From positions 1 to 64,000 of the forward strand of contig CAZVZX010000023.1 in the NCBI GenBank assembly GCA_964631235.1: a stretch of DNA of 64,000 nucleotides. Direction: 5' to 3'. Within the stretch, counting starts at the first letter, position 1. Each line of letters opens with the position of its first letter. The position numbers and the translations under genes are program-made. Below, piece after piece: positions 56,446-64,000 of the stretch. The notes beneath the pieces are model-generated. The model was not told the origin of the DNA. It did not search any database and saw only the letters and a list, made by a program, of their open reading frames with translations. This DNA is from JARKPK01 sp964631235. Its GTDB lineage: Bacteria; Planctomycetota; Planctomycetia; Pirellulales; Thermoguttaceae.

Positions 56446-56614
56446 TGATGCCCCTTCCTTATAGCTGCGAGCAACGGAGCCTGCCAAATACCGGGTGAAA
56501 CAGGAACCGGGCCGGCACACCGCGATGGCCAACTCGTCCCGTTCGATGCGACGTTGCGACGAAGACTCGTTGTTGGTTGGTGCGTCAGATCTTGCTTCTA
56601 CTGAGGGTGAAACT

Positions 56615-57292
56615 TTATTGCTGCCAGGGCCAAGCGATGCCTGCCGTAACCCGCAGCAAGATCGTCACCAAAGCGAAGAACCCGAAGTGCAGCGCGCCGT
56701 TGCCGAAGTCGAGATCGAATGTGGCCAGCGCGAGCAGCCCTCCGACCGCCACGAAGGGGGGCAAGATGATGAGCCAGGTCCATAGCTCACCGGTCAGCAG
56801 GCCGTATGCCCCCAAATACTCGAAGCCGCCCCACAGGAAGGCGTATGCCGCGCCGCAAATGATACCGCGATACCAAAGGAACTTGCCACGATGAGGTTCT
56901 GTCTCATCGTCGCGCAAGACCAAGTAAGCGGCAACCGTCAAAAGCGGTGAGAGAGCGAGCAACGCCGGCGGAATTGTCCAACGCGACCAGACGGCCGCTT
57001 TACCGCCGACGAACGCAATCAAGAGAATCAGGGCGCTGGCGCCGACGATGATCGTCGCTGCCACCGGGTTCCATTGAACCGTCCGCCGCGCGATCGGTTT
57101 AGTGATCAGTTCGCCGGTCTTCGTCTTTCCGCCCGAGCCAAACGCTTCCGGCGCATGCACTTTGATTTCGGGAGCCGCAGCCGGAATAACGATTTCATGC
57201 TTGCAGTTGGGGCAGTTGCCTTTGCGGCCAGCAAACTTTTCGCTGACGCGAAAGCTTTTCTTACAACCTGGACAAATCACGGGGATCGGCAT
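56615..57292 (-). CDS. Zinc-ribbon membrane protein, function unknown
   Basis: 225 residues. The N-terminal ribbon has C-P-G-C-K (residues 7-11) and C-P-N-C-K further on, followed by an Ala/Pro-rich link. From about residue 75 to the end there are five or so membrane helices. The ribbon presumably faces the cytoplasm. Similar ribbon-plus-membrane proteins occur in planctomycetes without known function. I chose the ATG at 57292 (M-P-I-P-V-I-C-P-G-C), because the longer frame from 57370 is not conserved-looking. Confidence 0.75.
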   Translation of the reverse strand: MPIPVICPGCKKSFRVSEKFAGRKGNCPNCKHEIVIPAAAPEIKVHAPEAFGSGGKTKTGELITKPIARRTVQWNPVAATIIVGASALILLIAFVGGKAAVWSRWTIPPALLALSPLLTVAAYLVLRDDETEPHRGKFLWYRGIICGAAYAFLWGGFEYLGAYGLLTGELWTWLIILPPFVAVGGLLALATFDLDFGNGALHFGFFALVTILLRVTAGIAWPWQQ

Positions 57293-58051
57293 AGTCAGAA
57301 ACCCCAGGAGCAGCGCGAAATCTGTGCCGAATCGAGCGGACGGTCTTCGATCATCGGAGAAGAGACGCAACGGCGAGCTGAACTCGCATCAGGCCAGCTC
57401 TTGTGCTGATATTCTTCGCGCGGAGTGAAAATGGCTCTGCAATCGCAGACGACCGCATCATTTCCACCCGCGACGGTGTTGCCGGCTTGGTGGCGCCGCT
57501 TATCCGAAGAGAACTAGTTTAGTGTCGCATAGAACGATCAGGTGTCAAGCGACACCCGATCCCCGAACGGTCTTAGGAACCGTCGGCCGCTCGCCGCGGC
57601 CATCGGGGCTCTTGCGACTGTCGGCCGGCGGCGGTTCACGTCGGGCCGATCAAGCCGGCCAGAAATCTCGTGTTTCCCAATAATACCGCGAAAGACGGAA
57701 AAGGGCTCAAAGGGGATTGCGCAATTGTGCGGTGCTATTCCGGCGGTTTGCCGATCATCTGGCGGCCGCCCATCGGCAACGCCTCGCTTTCGGCCGATTC
57801 ATTAGTGTGGCTGCAATGCGCAGCGCGAAGGCAAGCCGAGTAATACCACCGCCGGTGCCGCTTCTCTCGGTTTGAATCTTCGATTACAATCAGAGTTTAC
57901 GAAGCAGGCCGAACGGCCGATCGATAGCTATAGGCAGGTCGATCAAATCTATTGTCGAAGACGCAAATCGATTGAAATCGCCATCGTTGACGCGGGGGGG
58001 CGGCGAGGTGCGACTTCGATGATCCCAGCGTCTGCTCGCATGTTGTTGTTG
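57293..58051. other. Intergenic, about 760 bases
   Basis: No gene. A short hairpin (GGTGTC, loop AAGC, GACACC) is at 57541-57556. Nothing else that I can name. Confidence 0.5.
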
Positions 58052-58124
58052 GGGGACGTAGCTCAATTGGGAGAGCACAGGCTTTGCAAGCCTGGGGTTG
58101 CCGGTTCGATCCCGGTCGTCTCCA
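58052..58124 (+). tRNA. tRNA-Ala (anticodon UGC)
   Basis: 73 bases folding into a complete cloverleaf: acceptor GGGGACG/CGTCTCC, D-stem GCTC/GAGC, anticodon stem CAGGC/GCCTG with loop TTTGCAA, T-stem GCCGG/CCGGT with loop TTCGATC. The third acceptor pair is G3-U70, the identity element of tRNA-Ala. The 3' CCA is not encoded. It is a single tRNA, not part of an rRNA operon here. Confidence 0.98.
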
Positions 58125-58819
58125 CTTGTATTCGCAATTCAAACCAGAAACGCACAAGACGGAAAGCGGTTCAACGAGGGATTGCACGCGATCGGCCGCG
58201 CCGGTGTGCCCGCGGCCGATTTGGCAATTGTGCGAGACTGTCTTGCTGATTCGGTTCATCGGCCCGAATCGTCCTCCCGCCCGATCCAATAGCCGTTTTG
58301 CTCGCCCTTTGCCGTTTGTGGCCTCGGGCCTGTCGCTGATTCGCTTTCGGCCGAATGGATCTCGCTGACGACGATTCGTGTCGGTCAGCTCGACAACGGC
58401 TACGCATCGAGCAGCCGAACGCCGGCGGTTCGATAAACGGAGGCGGCATATCTCGGGTTGGAAAAGGATCGTTCTGCCTGTGAGGTTCCAACTCGCCGGC
58501 GCCGCCGGCCGCAACGCGCGGTGGTGAATTCCTTCGGCCCGCTCCCTTCGGATTTCCATTGGTGGCGGTTGTCTTTTCAGGGCACTTGTCGCTTCCGCAA
58601 AACGAATGCCCAGAAAGATGCCGCCGAACGAAAATCGCTTGCATTCCGTTCTGAGAAACCCTAAACTCGATACTGGTGGGGTGTAGCCGTATCCCGGGCG
58701 TTTTCCAGCGTTTTTGCTGCGGAATGGTCACCTGCAGGCAATAGCGCGGCGGAAACGAGGCGGTCCGACTGAGGGGACCGGCTGCGCATCGCGTCCCACA
58801 GGAACAGAAGAGCGCCGTT
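58125..58819. other. Intergenic, about 700 bases
   Basis: Between the tRNA and the DUF1549 gene. No integrase, attachment repeat or gene was seen, and the tRNA 3' end is not duplicated in this stretch. Confidence 0.5.
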
Positions 58820-60946
58820 ATGGCTTCGGTGTCGAATGACTCCTGGTATTGCCTGATCGAAAATCGCCCGATCGGCCCGATGTCGGCGGGGCAATTGCGC
58901 GCCGCTGCGCTCGCGGGTAAGTTGCGGCCCGAGACGCCGGTGCTTCAGGCCGGATGGTCTCAGTGGCGTCAAGCGGGCGAAGTGCCCGGGTTGTTTTCTG
59001 CGGCCGCAGTCGCAGCGGTTGGTACGCCTCAAAGCGGCGTGCCTGCTCCGCCACCCGCCGCCGGGGCGACGGGCGCGATCGTCCATCCGACCGGCGCGGC
59101 TGCGGTTGGGACGGTCGGATCGCCGCCGCCCGGGCCGCCTGCTCCGCCACCTTCGCCCGCAGTCGTCGTGTCGCCGCTTGTTGTGGGCGCACCCGTCGGG
59201 GCGGCGAGGGCGTCTCAGGGCGTCAAACGCAAGCGGAAGAAGGACTCATCGGCGGTCTTGGTGTGGGGCGTCGCCGGATTCTTGGGTGCGTGTGTACTCG
59301 CAGCGATCGTCGCCTTGGCGATGAATAATCGCTCGGAGCCTCAGGCAGAGCGGCCGGTGGCCAAGGCACCGCCGAAGCCGGTCGTCGAAGAACCGAAGAA
59401 GGACGATTCGGACTGGACCGTTCCAAAACGCGAAAAGGTTGAAGAAGAGAACAACTATGGTTTTCGGGGGCTTCCCGACGCGACATCTCAGCAAGGTCTT
59501 CACCTGGCGTTCGAGCTTCCCACCCCGCCGACGCCCCGCGGGCGGATCGATGAGTTGGTTTTCGCCAAATGGGAGCAGTTGGGGATCAAGCCGGCAAACC
59601 TATGCTCCGACGGTGTCTTCCTTCGACGGGTTTATCTAGACCTGATCGGAACACTTCCCACAGTTGAAGAAGCACGCGCTTTTCTCAAAGATCAGAGCCC
59701 GGGCAAACGCGAACGGCTGGTCGATTCGCTGCTGGAACGGTCGGAATATGCCGACTACTGGGCAATGCGATGGTGCGACGTGCTGCGGGTGAAGGCCGAG
59801 TTCCCAATCAATCTTTGGCCGAATGCCGCGCAGGCCTACCATCGGTGGATCCACCACGCGATGGCAACAAACATGCCCTACGATCAATTCGCCCGAGAAT
59901 TGTTGACGGCCAAGGGCAGCAACTTCCGCAAAGGTCAGGTCAACTTTTTCCGCGCGGTGCAAAGCAAAGATCCGAAAAGCCTTGCCGGGGCGGCCGCTCT
60001 GACGTTCATGGGCGAGCGGGTGGATAAGTGGCCTGCCGAGCGGCTCAACGGGATGGCCGGCTTCTTTGCGAAGGTCGGCTTCAAGCCGACCCGCGAATGG
60101 AAGGAAGAGATCGTCATTTTCGATCCGACCAAGCCCGTCGATGCCAAGTTCAAGCCGGTACTTCCAGATGGAACTGCCGTGGAGATTCCTTGGGACAAGG
60201 ATCCGCGAGAGGTCTTCGCCGATTGGTTGATTTCGGCAAAGAATCCGTGGTTTGCGCGGCAGATCGTTAATCGCCTTTGGTTTTGGGTGCTCGGTCGCGG
60301 GATCGTCCACGAGGCCGACGATTTCCGGCCCGACAATCCTCCGTCGAATCCAGAATTGCTCGATTATCTCGCTGAGGAGCTGGTGCGGGCCGATTACGAC
60401 ATGAAGCATATCCTGCGGCTGATCGTCAATTCGACAACGTATCAATTGTCGCCAATTCCCAAGAGCGATCATTCGCAAGCTGCGGCGCACTTCGCTTCTT
60501 ATACGGTGCGGCGACTCGATGCGGAGTTGCTGATCGACGCCTTGAATCAAATCACCGGCACGGTCGAGCACTATTCGAGCATTATTCCGGAACCGTACAC
60601 GTTCATTCCCGAAACGCACCGGGCGATCAGCTTGCCCGACGGCAGTATCAGCAGCAGCTTCTTGGAACTGTTCGGTCGTCCGCCGCGCGATACCGGGTTG
60701 CTTTCCGAACGCACGAATCGAATGACCGCCGGACAGCGGCTTCATATGCTCAATTCGAGCCACATTCGCAATAAGATCCGCAACGGCCCGGGCATCAAGG
60801 AATTGCTGGCGAAGGGCGACGCCCGGGAGAATCTCTACCTGGCGATTCTATCGCGATTCCCCACCGACTTGGATTGGGGCGGTGGCGGCGGCGAACAACT
60901 GGCCTGGACACTGATCAATACGACCGAGTTCTTGTTCAGGCACTAA
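58820..60946 (+). CDS. GYF_2 - membrane - DUF1549/DUF1553 planctomycete protein
   Basis: 708 residues. The N-terminal GYF_2 domain (about 7-55, W-Y-C-L-I-E-N-R-P-I-G-P-M-S, then W-S-Q-W-R) is usually a cytoplasmic protein-binding module. A Pro/Ala/Gly-rich linker (about 65-125) and a basic K-R-K-R-K-K stretch lead to one membrane helix (about 145-167). The rest is the PSCyt2 (DUF1549) and PSD1 (DUF1553) pair: L-R-R-V-Y-L-D-L-I-G-T-L-P-T and N-R-L-W-F-W-V-L-G-R-G-I-V. Many relatives carry a heme c domain, but no C-x-x-C-H is present here. It forms a unit with the DUF1501 gene downstream. Confidence 0.88.
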   Translation: MASVSNDSWYCLIENRPIGPMSAGQLRAAALAGKLRPETPVLQAGWSQWRQAGEVPGLFSAAAVAAVGTPQSGVPAPPPAAGATGAIVHPTGAAAVGTVGSPPPGPPAPPPSPAVVVSPLVVGAPVGAARASQGVKRKRKKDSSAVLVWGVAGFLGACVLAAIVALAMNNRSEPQAERPVAKAPPKPVVEEPKKDDSDWTVPKREKVEEENNYGFRGLPDATSQQGLHLAFELPTPPTPRGRIDELVFAKWEQLGIKPANLCSDGVFLRRVYLDLIGTLPTVEEARAFLKDQSPGKRERLVDSLLERSEYADYWAMRWCDVLRVKAEFPINLWPNAAQAYHRWIHHAMATNMPYDQFARELLTAKGSNFRKGQVNFFRAVQSKDPKSLAGAAALTFMGERVDKWPAERLNGMAGFFAKVGFKPTREWKEEIVIFDPTKPVDAKFKPVLPDGTAVEIPWDKDPREVFADWLISAKNPWFARQIVNRLWFWVLGRGIVHEADDFRPDNPPSNPELLDYLAEELVRADYDMKHILRLIVNSTTYQLSPIPKSDHSQAAAHFASYTVRRLDAELLIDALNQITGTVEHYSSIIPEPYTFIPETHRAISLPDGSISSSFLELFGRPPRDTGLLSERTNRMTAGQRLHMLNSSHIRNKIRNGPGIKELLAKGDARENLYLAILSRFPTDLDWGGGGGEQLAWTLINTTEFLFRH

Positions 60947-61157
60947 TACGACGACGCGTGTTTTTTTCACGATCGGAATAACGGGAGAATGAGAGAGGCG
61001 GTCACGGACGCTTCAGCGCGGGCAACTGCAAGCGTGCGGCGATTGCTCTGTTTCGCGGTTCCGCGGTTTGTTGAGAGCCGACCGGAAGGGCCGTTTCGAC
61101 CGGGGATCGCCCCGAGCAACGGGGCCGTTGGCAGACCTTGCTACGAGAGGAAGACCG

Positions 61158-62561
61158 ATGCCTAAGTATCGTCAGGTGTACGTGCCGTTGTCGGAAACGA
61201 ATGTCTCGCTCAATTGCGAGGGTTTATCGCGCCGCAAGATGCTCGCGTGCGGAGCTTTGGGCATGGGCGGTCTTCTCCTCGGAAACCGGCTGTGCGCAGG
61301 CGGCGAAGCCGCAAAGAAATCGGCCGCGCCGTCGGCCAAGGCGAAGCCCGAGGCAAAGGCCAAGGCAGTTATTCAGATTTGGCTTTCGGGCGGCCCGCCT
61401 CACACCGACACGTTCGACCCCAAGCCCGAGGCCGGGGCGGAGTACACCGGACCGTTGAAGGGGTTCCTTGAGACGAACGTTTCGGGCATCCGCATCGGCG
61501 AAAAGCTGCCGAAGTTGGCCAAGCTGGCCGACAAGTACTCGTTGATCCGAAGCATGACCCACGGCAACAACGGGCACGAAACGGCCGCCTATATGGTGCA
61601 AACAGGCCACATGCCCGGCGGCCGCCTCGTCTATCCGGCCGTGGGCGCCGTGGTCGCGGCGTTCAAGGGGTTTCAGGCCGACTCGAATAGCCTGATTCCG
61701 CCGTATATCGTGCTGACTCAGCCGCAAGGCCGATTTTCCGAGGCCGGATTTATGGGCCTTCGCTATAAACCGTTTGCGACCGGCGGCGATCCGAATGCCG
61801 CACGTTTCGCCGTCGAGGGGATCATCGCGCCCGATCTGTCCGACGCCGAACAGGCCCATCGTCGCGACACATTGGGAAATACGGATCAGCTTGCCCAAGC
61901 AATGGATAGCCATCCGGAAATCGCCGCCGCGAAGCAGGCGACAAAAGAAGCGTATGAATTGATCATCGGCGACGCCGGGAAGGTGTTCGACCTTTCTCAG
62001 GAGCCGGACGAGGTGCGGCAAGCCTACGGGCGAAACACATTCGGTCAGGCCTGCTTGGCCGCGCGCCGGCTGGTCGAGGCGGGCGTCAAGTACATTACGA
62101 TCAATCAATTTGTTTGGGACACCCACAAAGAGCACTTTCAGGCCATGCAGCGGCTGTTGCCCAACCTCGATAACGGACTGGGCACACTGCTGACGGAGTT
62201 GTCGCAGCGGGGATTGCTCGATAGCACGCTCGTTTGGTGCTGCGGCGAATTCGGACGCACCCCGAAGGTGGACTGGGGCCCGACTTGGAACGGCGGCCGA
62301 CACCACTTCGGCTCGGTGTTTTCGGTACTGGTTGCGGGAGGCGGATTCAAGGGCGGACAAGTCGTCGGCTCATCTGATTCAAAGGGCGAAAGCGTTCGCG
62401 ACCGTCCGGTTTATCCCGGCGATTTGATCGGCAGCATCTACGAATTGTGCGGCATCGATCCCGACGCGAACCTGCCTCATCCGATGAACGAGGTGATCAA
62501 GGCCTACCCGGCAGCCGAAGAAGGGCTGAAACTCGCCGGACGACTCACTGAAATCATGTAA
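61158..62561 (+). CDS. DUF1501 exported protein
   Basis: 467 residues. An N-terminal export signal with S-R-R-K-M-L at residues 24-29 and a Gly/Leu-rich core looks like a twin-arginine signal. A Lys/Ala-rich patch (about 52-70) precedes the sulfatase-like domain: W-L-S-G-G-P-P-H-T-D-T-F-D-P-K and G-E-F-G-R-T-P-K, the DUF1501 hallmarks. Metal ligands of the alkaline-phosphatase superfamily are suggested by D and H residues there. DUF1501 genes nearly always accompany DUF1549/DUF1553 genes in planctomycetes. The ATG at 61158 has GAGAGGAA upstream, better than the frame opening at 61068. Confidence 0.92.
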   Translation: MPKYRQVYVPLSETNVSLNCEGLSRRKMLACGALGMGGLLLGNRLCAGGEAAKKSAAPSAKAKPEAKAKAVIQIWLSGGPPHTDTFDPKPEAGAEYTGPLKGFLETNVSGIRIGEKLPKLAKLADKYSLIRSMTHGNNGHETAAYMVQTGHMPGGRLVYPAVGAVVAAFKGFQADSNSLIPPYIVLTQPQGRFSEAGFMGLRYKPFATGGDPNAARFAVEGIIAPDLSDAEQAHRRDTLGNTDQLAQAMDSHPEIAAAKQATKEAYELIIGDAGKVFDLSQEPDEVRQAYGRNTFGQACLAARRLVEAGVKYITINQFVWDTHKEHFQAMQRLLPNLDNGLGTLLTELSQRGLLDSTLVWCCGEFGRTPKVDWGPTWNGGRHHFGSVFSVLVAGGGFKGGQVVGSSDSKGESVRDRPVYPGDLIGSIYELCGIDPDANLPHPMNEVIKAYPAAEEGLKLAGRLTEIM

Positions 62562-62816
62562 CGAAGAGCGCCGTCGAATAATTTCGAAAACCTTTCGGCT
62601 CGCGCAAGCGGGCGGCGACAAGGTCCGGTAAAACCGGCCGGCGCGTGTTGCGCGCCGAACCGCCTCGCAACAGGGCACCGCTTTATCGAGGCAAAGGTGA
62701 AGCAGGGGGATGAAAGCGGTCTGCTGATTGACCTGTTTTATTGATCGTTTCGACTTCCGATGCGGACTCTTGGGCCGATCCATCGCTGTCGTAATAGCTT
62801 GAGGAGTTGGCAAACG

Positions 62817-64000
62817 ATGATAGCGATTCCGTCACGCGCGCTCGTTGCGGCCGCATTCTTTCTGGTCGCCGTTTGGGCGACGGTCGCTCATTCGGCCGAT
62901 GCTCCTCCCAACGCGGCCTACGTTTTTCCGGCCGGAGGTTGCCGCGGCACAACGTTCGACGTGGTTGTCGGTGGTCAGCGAATGATGCCGCCGAAAGCAC
63001 GCGACGGCCTCGACTACGAAATCGTCATCACCGGAAGCCGCATTACGGATTTCGCCGATGTGTTCATTTCCGGCAGCGGCGTCAAGGCCGAGGTGGTCAG
63101 TTGGTACCGCCCGATGACGCAGGGCGAGTCGGTGCGCATCGGCATTCAAACGACCGCCAAAATCGAGGAAATCGAGAAAAAAGAAGGGCGAAAGATCACC
63201 CGCGAGGAGGCGTACAAGCTTTTGGGGATCACCGAAGAACACCTCGAAGAGCAGAAGAAGTACCAGAAACGGGCGAATGATCCGAAACGTCAGCCTAATC
63301 CGCAGCTTGAAGAAGAGCTGACGATTCGGGTAACCCTTGCACCCGATGCCGAGGTCGGTCCACGCGAGCTCCGTGTGTTGACGCCCGGCGGCATGTCGAA
63401 TCCGCGGTGGTTTCACGTCGGCCAATGGCCCGAGTTGCGCGAGCAGGAACCGAACAACATTGAGCCGCATCCCGCCGTGAAGGTTCCGCTGCCGTCGGTG
63501 ATCAACGGTCAGATCATGCCGGGCGATGTCGACCGATTCGCCTTCGAGGCTAAGAAGGGAACCAAATTGGTGGCCCATTGCGCCGCGCGCGAGGTCATTC
63601 CTTATATCGCCGATGGGGTGCCGGGCTGGTTTCAGGCCGTTCTGCGTCTGTTCGACGATCGAGGGCGCGAGGTCGCCTTTGCCGACTCGCTCGGTTTTCG
63701 CCACGATCCGGTGTTGTACTTCGAGATCCCCAAAGATGGGAAATACGTTCTCGAAGTCCGCGATTCGATTTTTCGCGGCCGCGAAGATTTCATCTACCGG
63801 ATTTCCATCGGCGAAATACCCTACATTACGGGCATTTTCCCGCTAGGTGGCCGCTCGGGCAAACCCGCCACAATCGAGTTGCTCGGCTGGAACCTGCCGA
63901 TGGACACGCTGCGCATCGAACCGTCGTTCGATCGCGGCCGAATTATTCATCCGATCGTCGTCGAGAAGAACAATATTTTCACCAATCGCGTCGGCTTCAT
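62817..64000 (+). CDS. Secreted pre-peptidase (PPC)-like domain protein, 3' end outside window
   Basis: At least 394 residues, open to the window edge. Signal peptide about 1-27 (ending A-H-S-A). Residues about 35-210 form a beta-rich domain with a charged helical insertion (I-E-E-I-E-K-K-E-G-R-K). From about 220 the sequence reads E-Q-E-P-N-N-I-E and then G-D-V-D-R-F-A-F-E-A-K-K-G, the pattern of PPC domains (E-P-N and G-D-x-D-x-F). GAGGAG lies ten bases upstream of the ATG. It is third in the operon with the DUF1549 and DUF1501 genes, its usual company. Confidence 0.85.
   Translation, partial: MIAIPSRALVAAAFFLVAVWATVAHSADAPPNAAYVFPAGGCRGTTFDVVVGGQRMMPPKARDGLDYEIVITGSRITDFADVFISGSGVKAEVVSWYRPMTQGESVRIGIQTTAKIEEIEKKEGRKITREEAYKLLGITEEHLEEQKKYQKRANDPKRQPNPQLEEELTIRVTLAPDAEVGPRELRVLTPGGMSNPRWFHVGQWPELREQEPNNIEPHPAVKVPLPSVINGQIMPGDVDRFAFEAKKGTKLVAHCAAREVIPYIADGVPGWFQAVLRLFDDRGREVAFADSLGFRHDPVLYFEIPKDGKYVLEVRDSIFRGREDFIYRISIGEIPYITGIFPLGGRSGKPATIELLGWNLPMDTLRIEPSFDRGRIIHPIVVEKNNIFTNRVGF

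Noticed and set aside
58052..58819. Possible integration site at the tRNA-Ala gene
   Set aside because: No integrase and no repeated tRNA 3' end within the following 700 bases.
60947..60985. T-run after the DUF1549 gene as a terminator
   Set aside because: Seven T bases are present, but no GC-rich stem precedes them, and the DUF1501 gene follows in the same direction.

Overview
The window looks like a chromosomal segment of a planctomycete, most likely of the Pirellulales type. The grounds are the GC-rich sequence, the DUF1549/DUF1553 - DUF1501 - pre-peptidase-type gene set at the right end, a giant secreted beta-strand-repeat protein at the left end, DUF1080 and Gfo/Idh/MocA proteins with export signals, wide intergenic gaps, and a full alternative complex III locus. 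No phage, insertion sequence or CRISPR array was recognised.

Layout. 1-10006 (minus) is one uninterrupted reading frame of more than 3,300 codons, an autotransporter-like beta-strand-repeat surface protein whose C-terminus lies outside the window. 11-21.3 kb holds an LRR putative lipoprotein, an MFS transporter, a Tat-exported Gfo/Idh oxidoreductase, a repeat-rich intergenic patch around a 104-residue orphan, aspS, a DUF1080 protein and an HNH endonuclease; an SMP-30-type hydrolase follows at 21.6 kb. 22.8-36.6 kb (plus) is a respiratory block: alternative complex III (ActA, ActB, ActC, an ActD-ActE fusion, ActF), a small membrane protein, SCO1, and the four subunits of a caa3 oxidase. Together they would move electrons from quinol to oxygen through one supercomplex. 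36.7-41.3 kb (minus) is an RND efflux pump with its adaptor. 42.1-44.6 kb (minus) is a two-gene unit of divergent cytochrome bd-superfamily membrane proteins, one carrying a C-terminal heme c site. 45.2-45.9 kb (minus) is a set of tiny cysteine-rich proteins including a zf-HC2 protein.

47.4-53.6 kb (minus) is a six-gene lipid or polyene operon running KAS, ACP, FAD oxidoreductase, FAD oxidoreductase, FabZ-like dehydratase, FabI-like reductase. A glycosyltransferase converges on it. The operon has no ketoreductase of its own and two CrtI-like flavoproteins, so it makes something other than ordinary fatty acid, or modifies it. 54.5-57.3 kb holds two zinc-ribbon proteins and csrA with recognisable promoter, GGA-motif leader and intrinsic terminator. 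A tRNA-Ala(UGC) lies at 58.05 kb. 58.8 kb to the end is the planctomycete Cyt/DUF1501/PPC-like operon, cut by the window edge.

The observations most worth following are the heme-c-tethered bd-like pair, the KAS-ACP-flavoprotein operon, the ActD-ActE fusion, and two families of dispersed intergenic repeats that I found by comparing gaps with each other.
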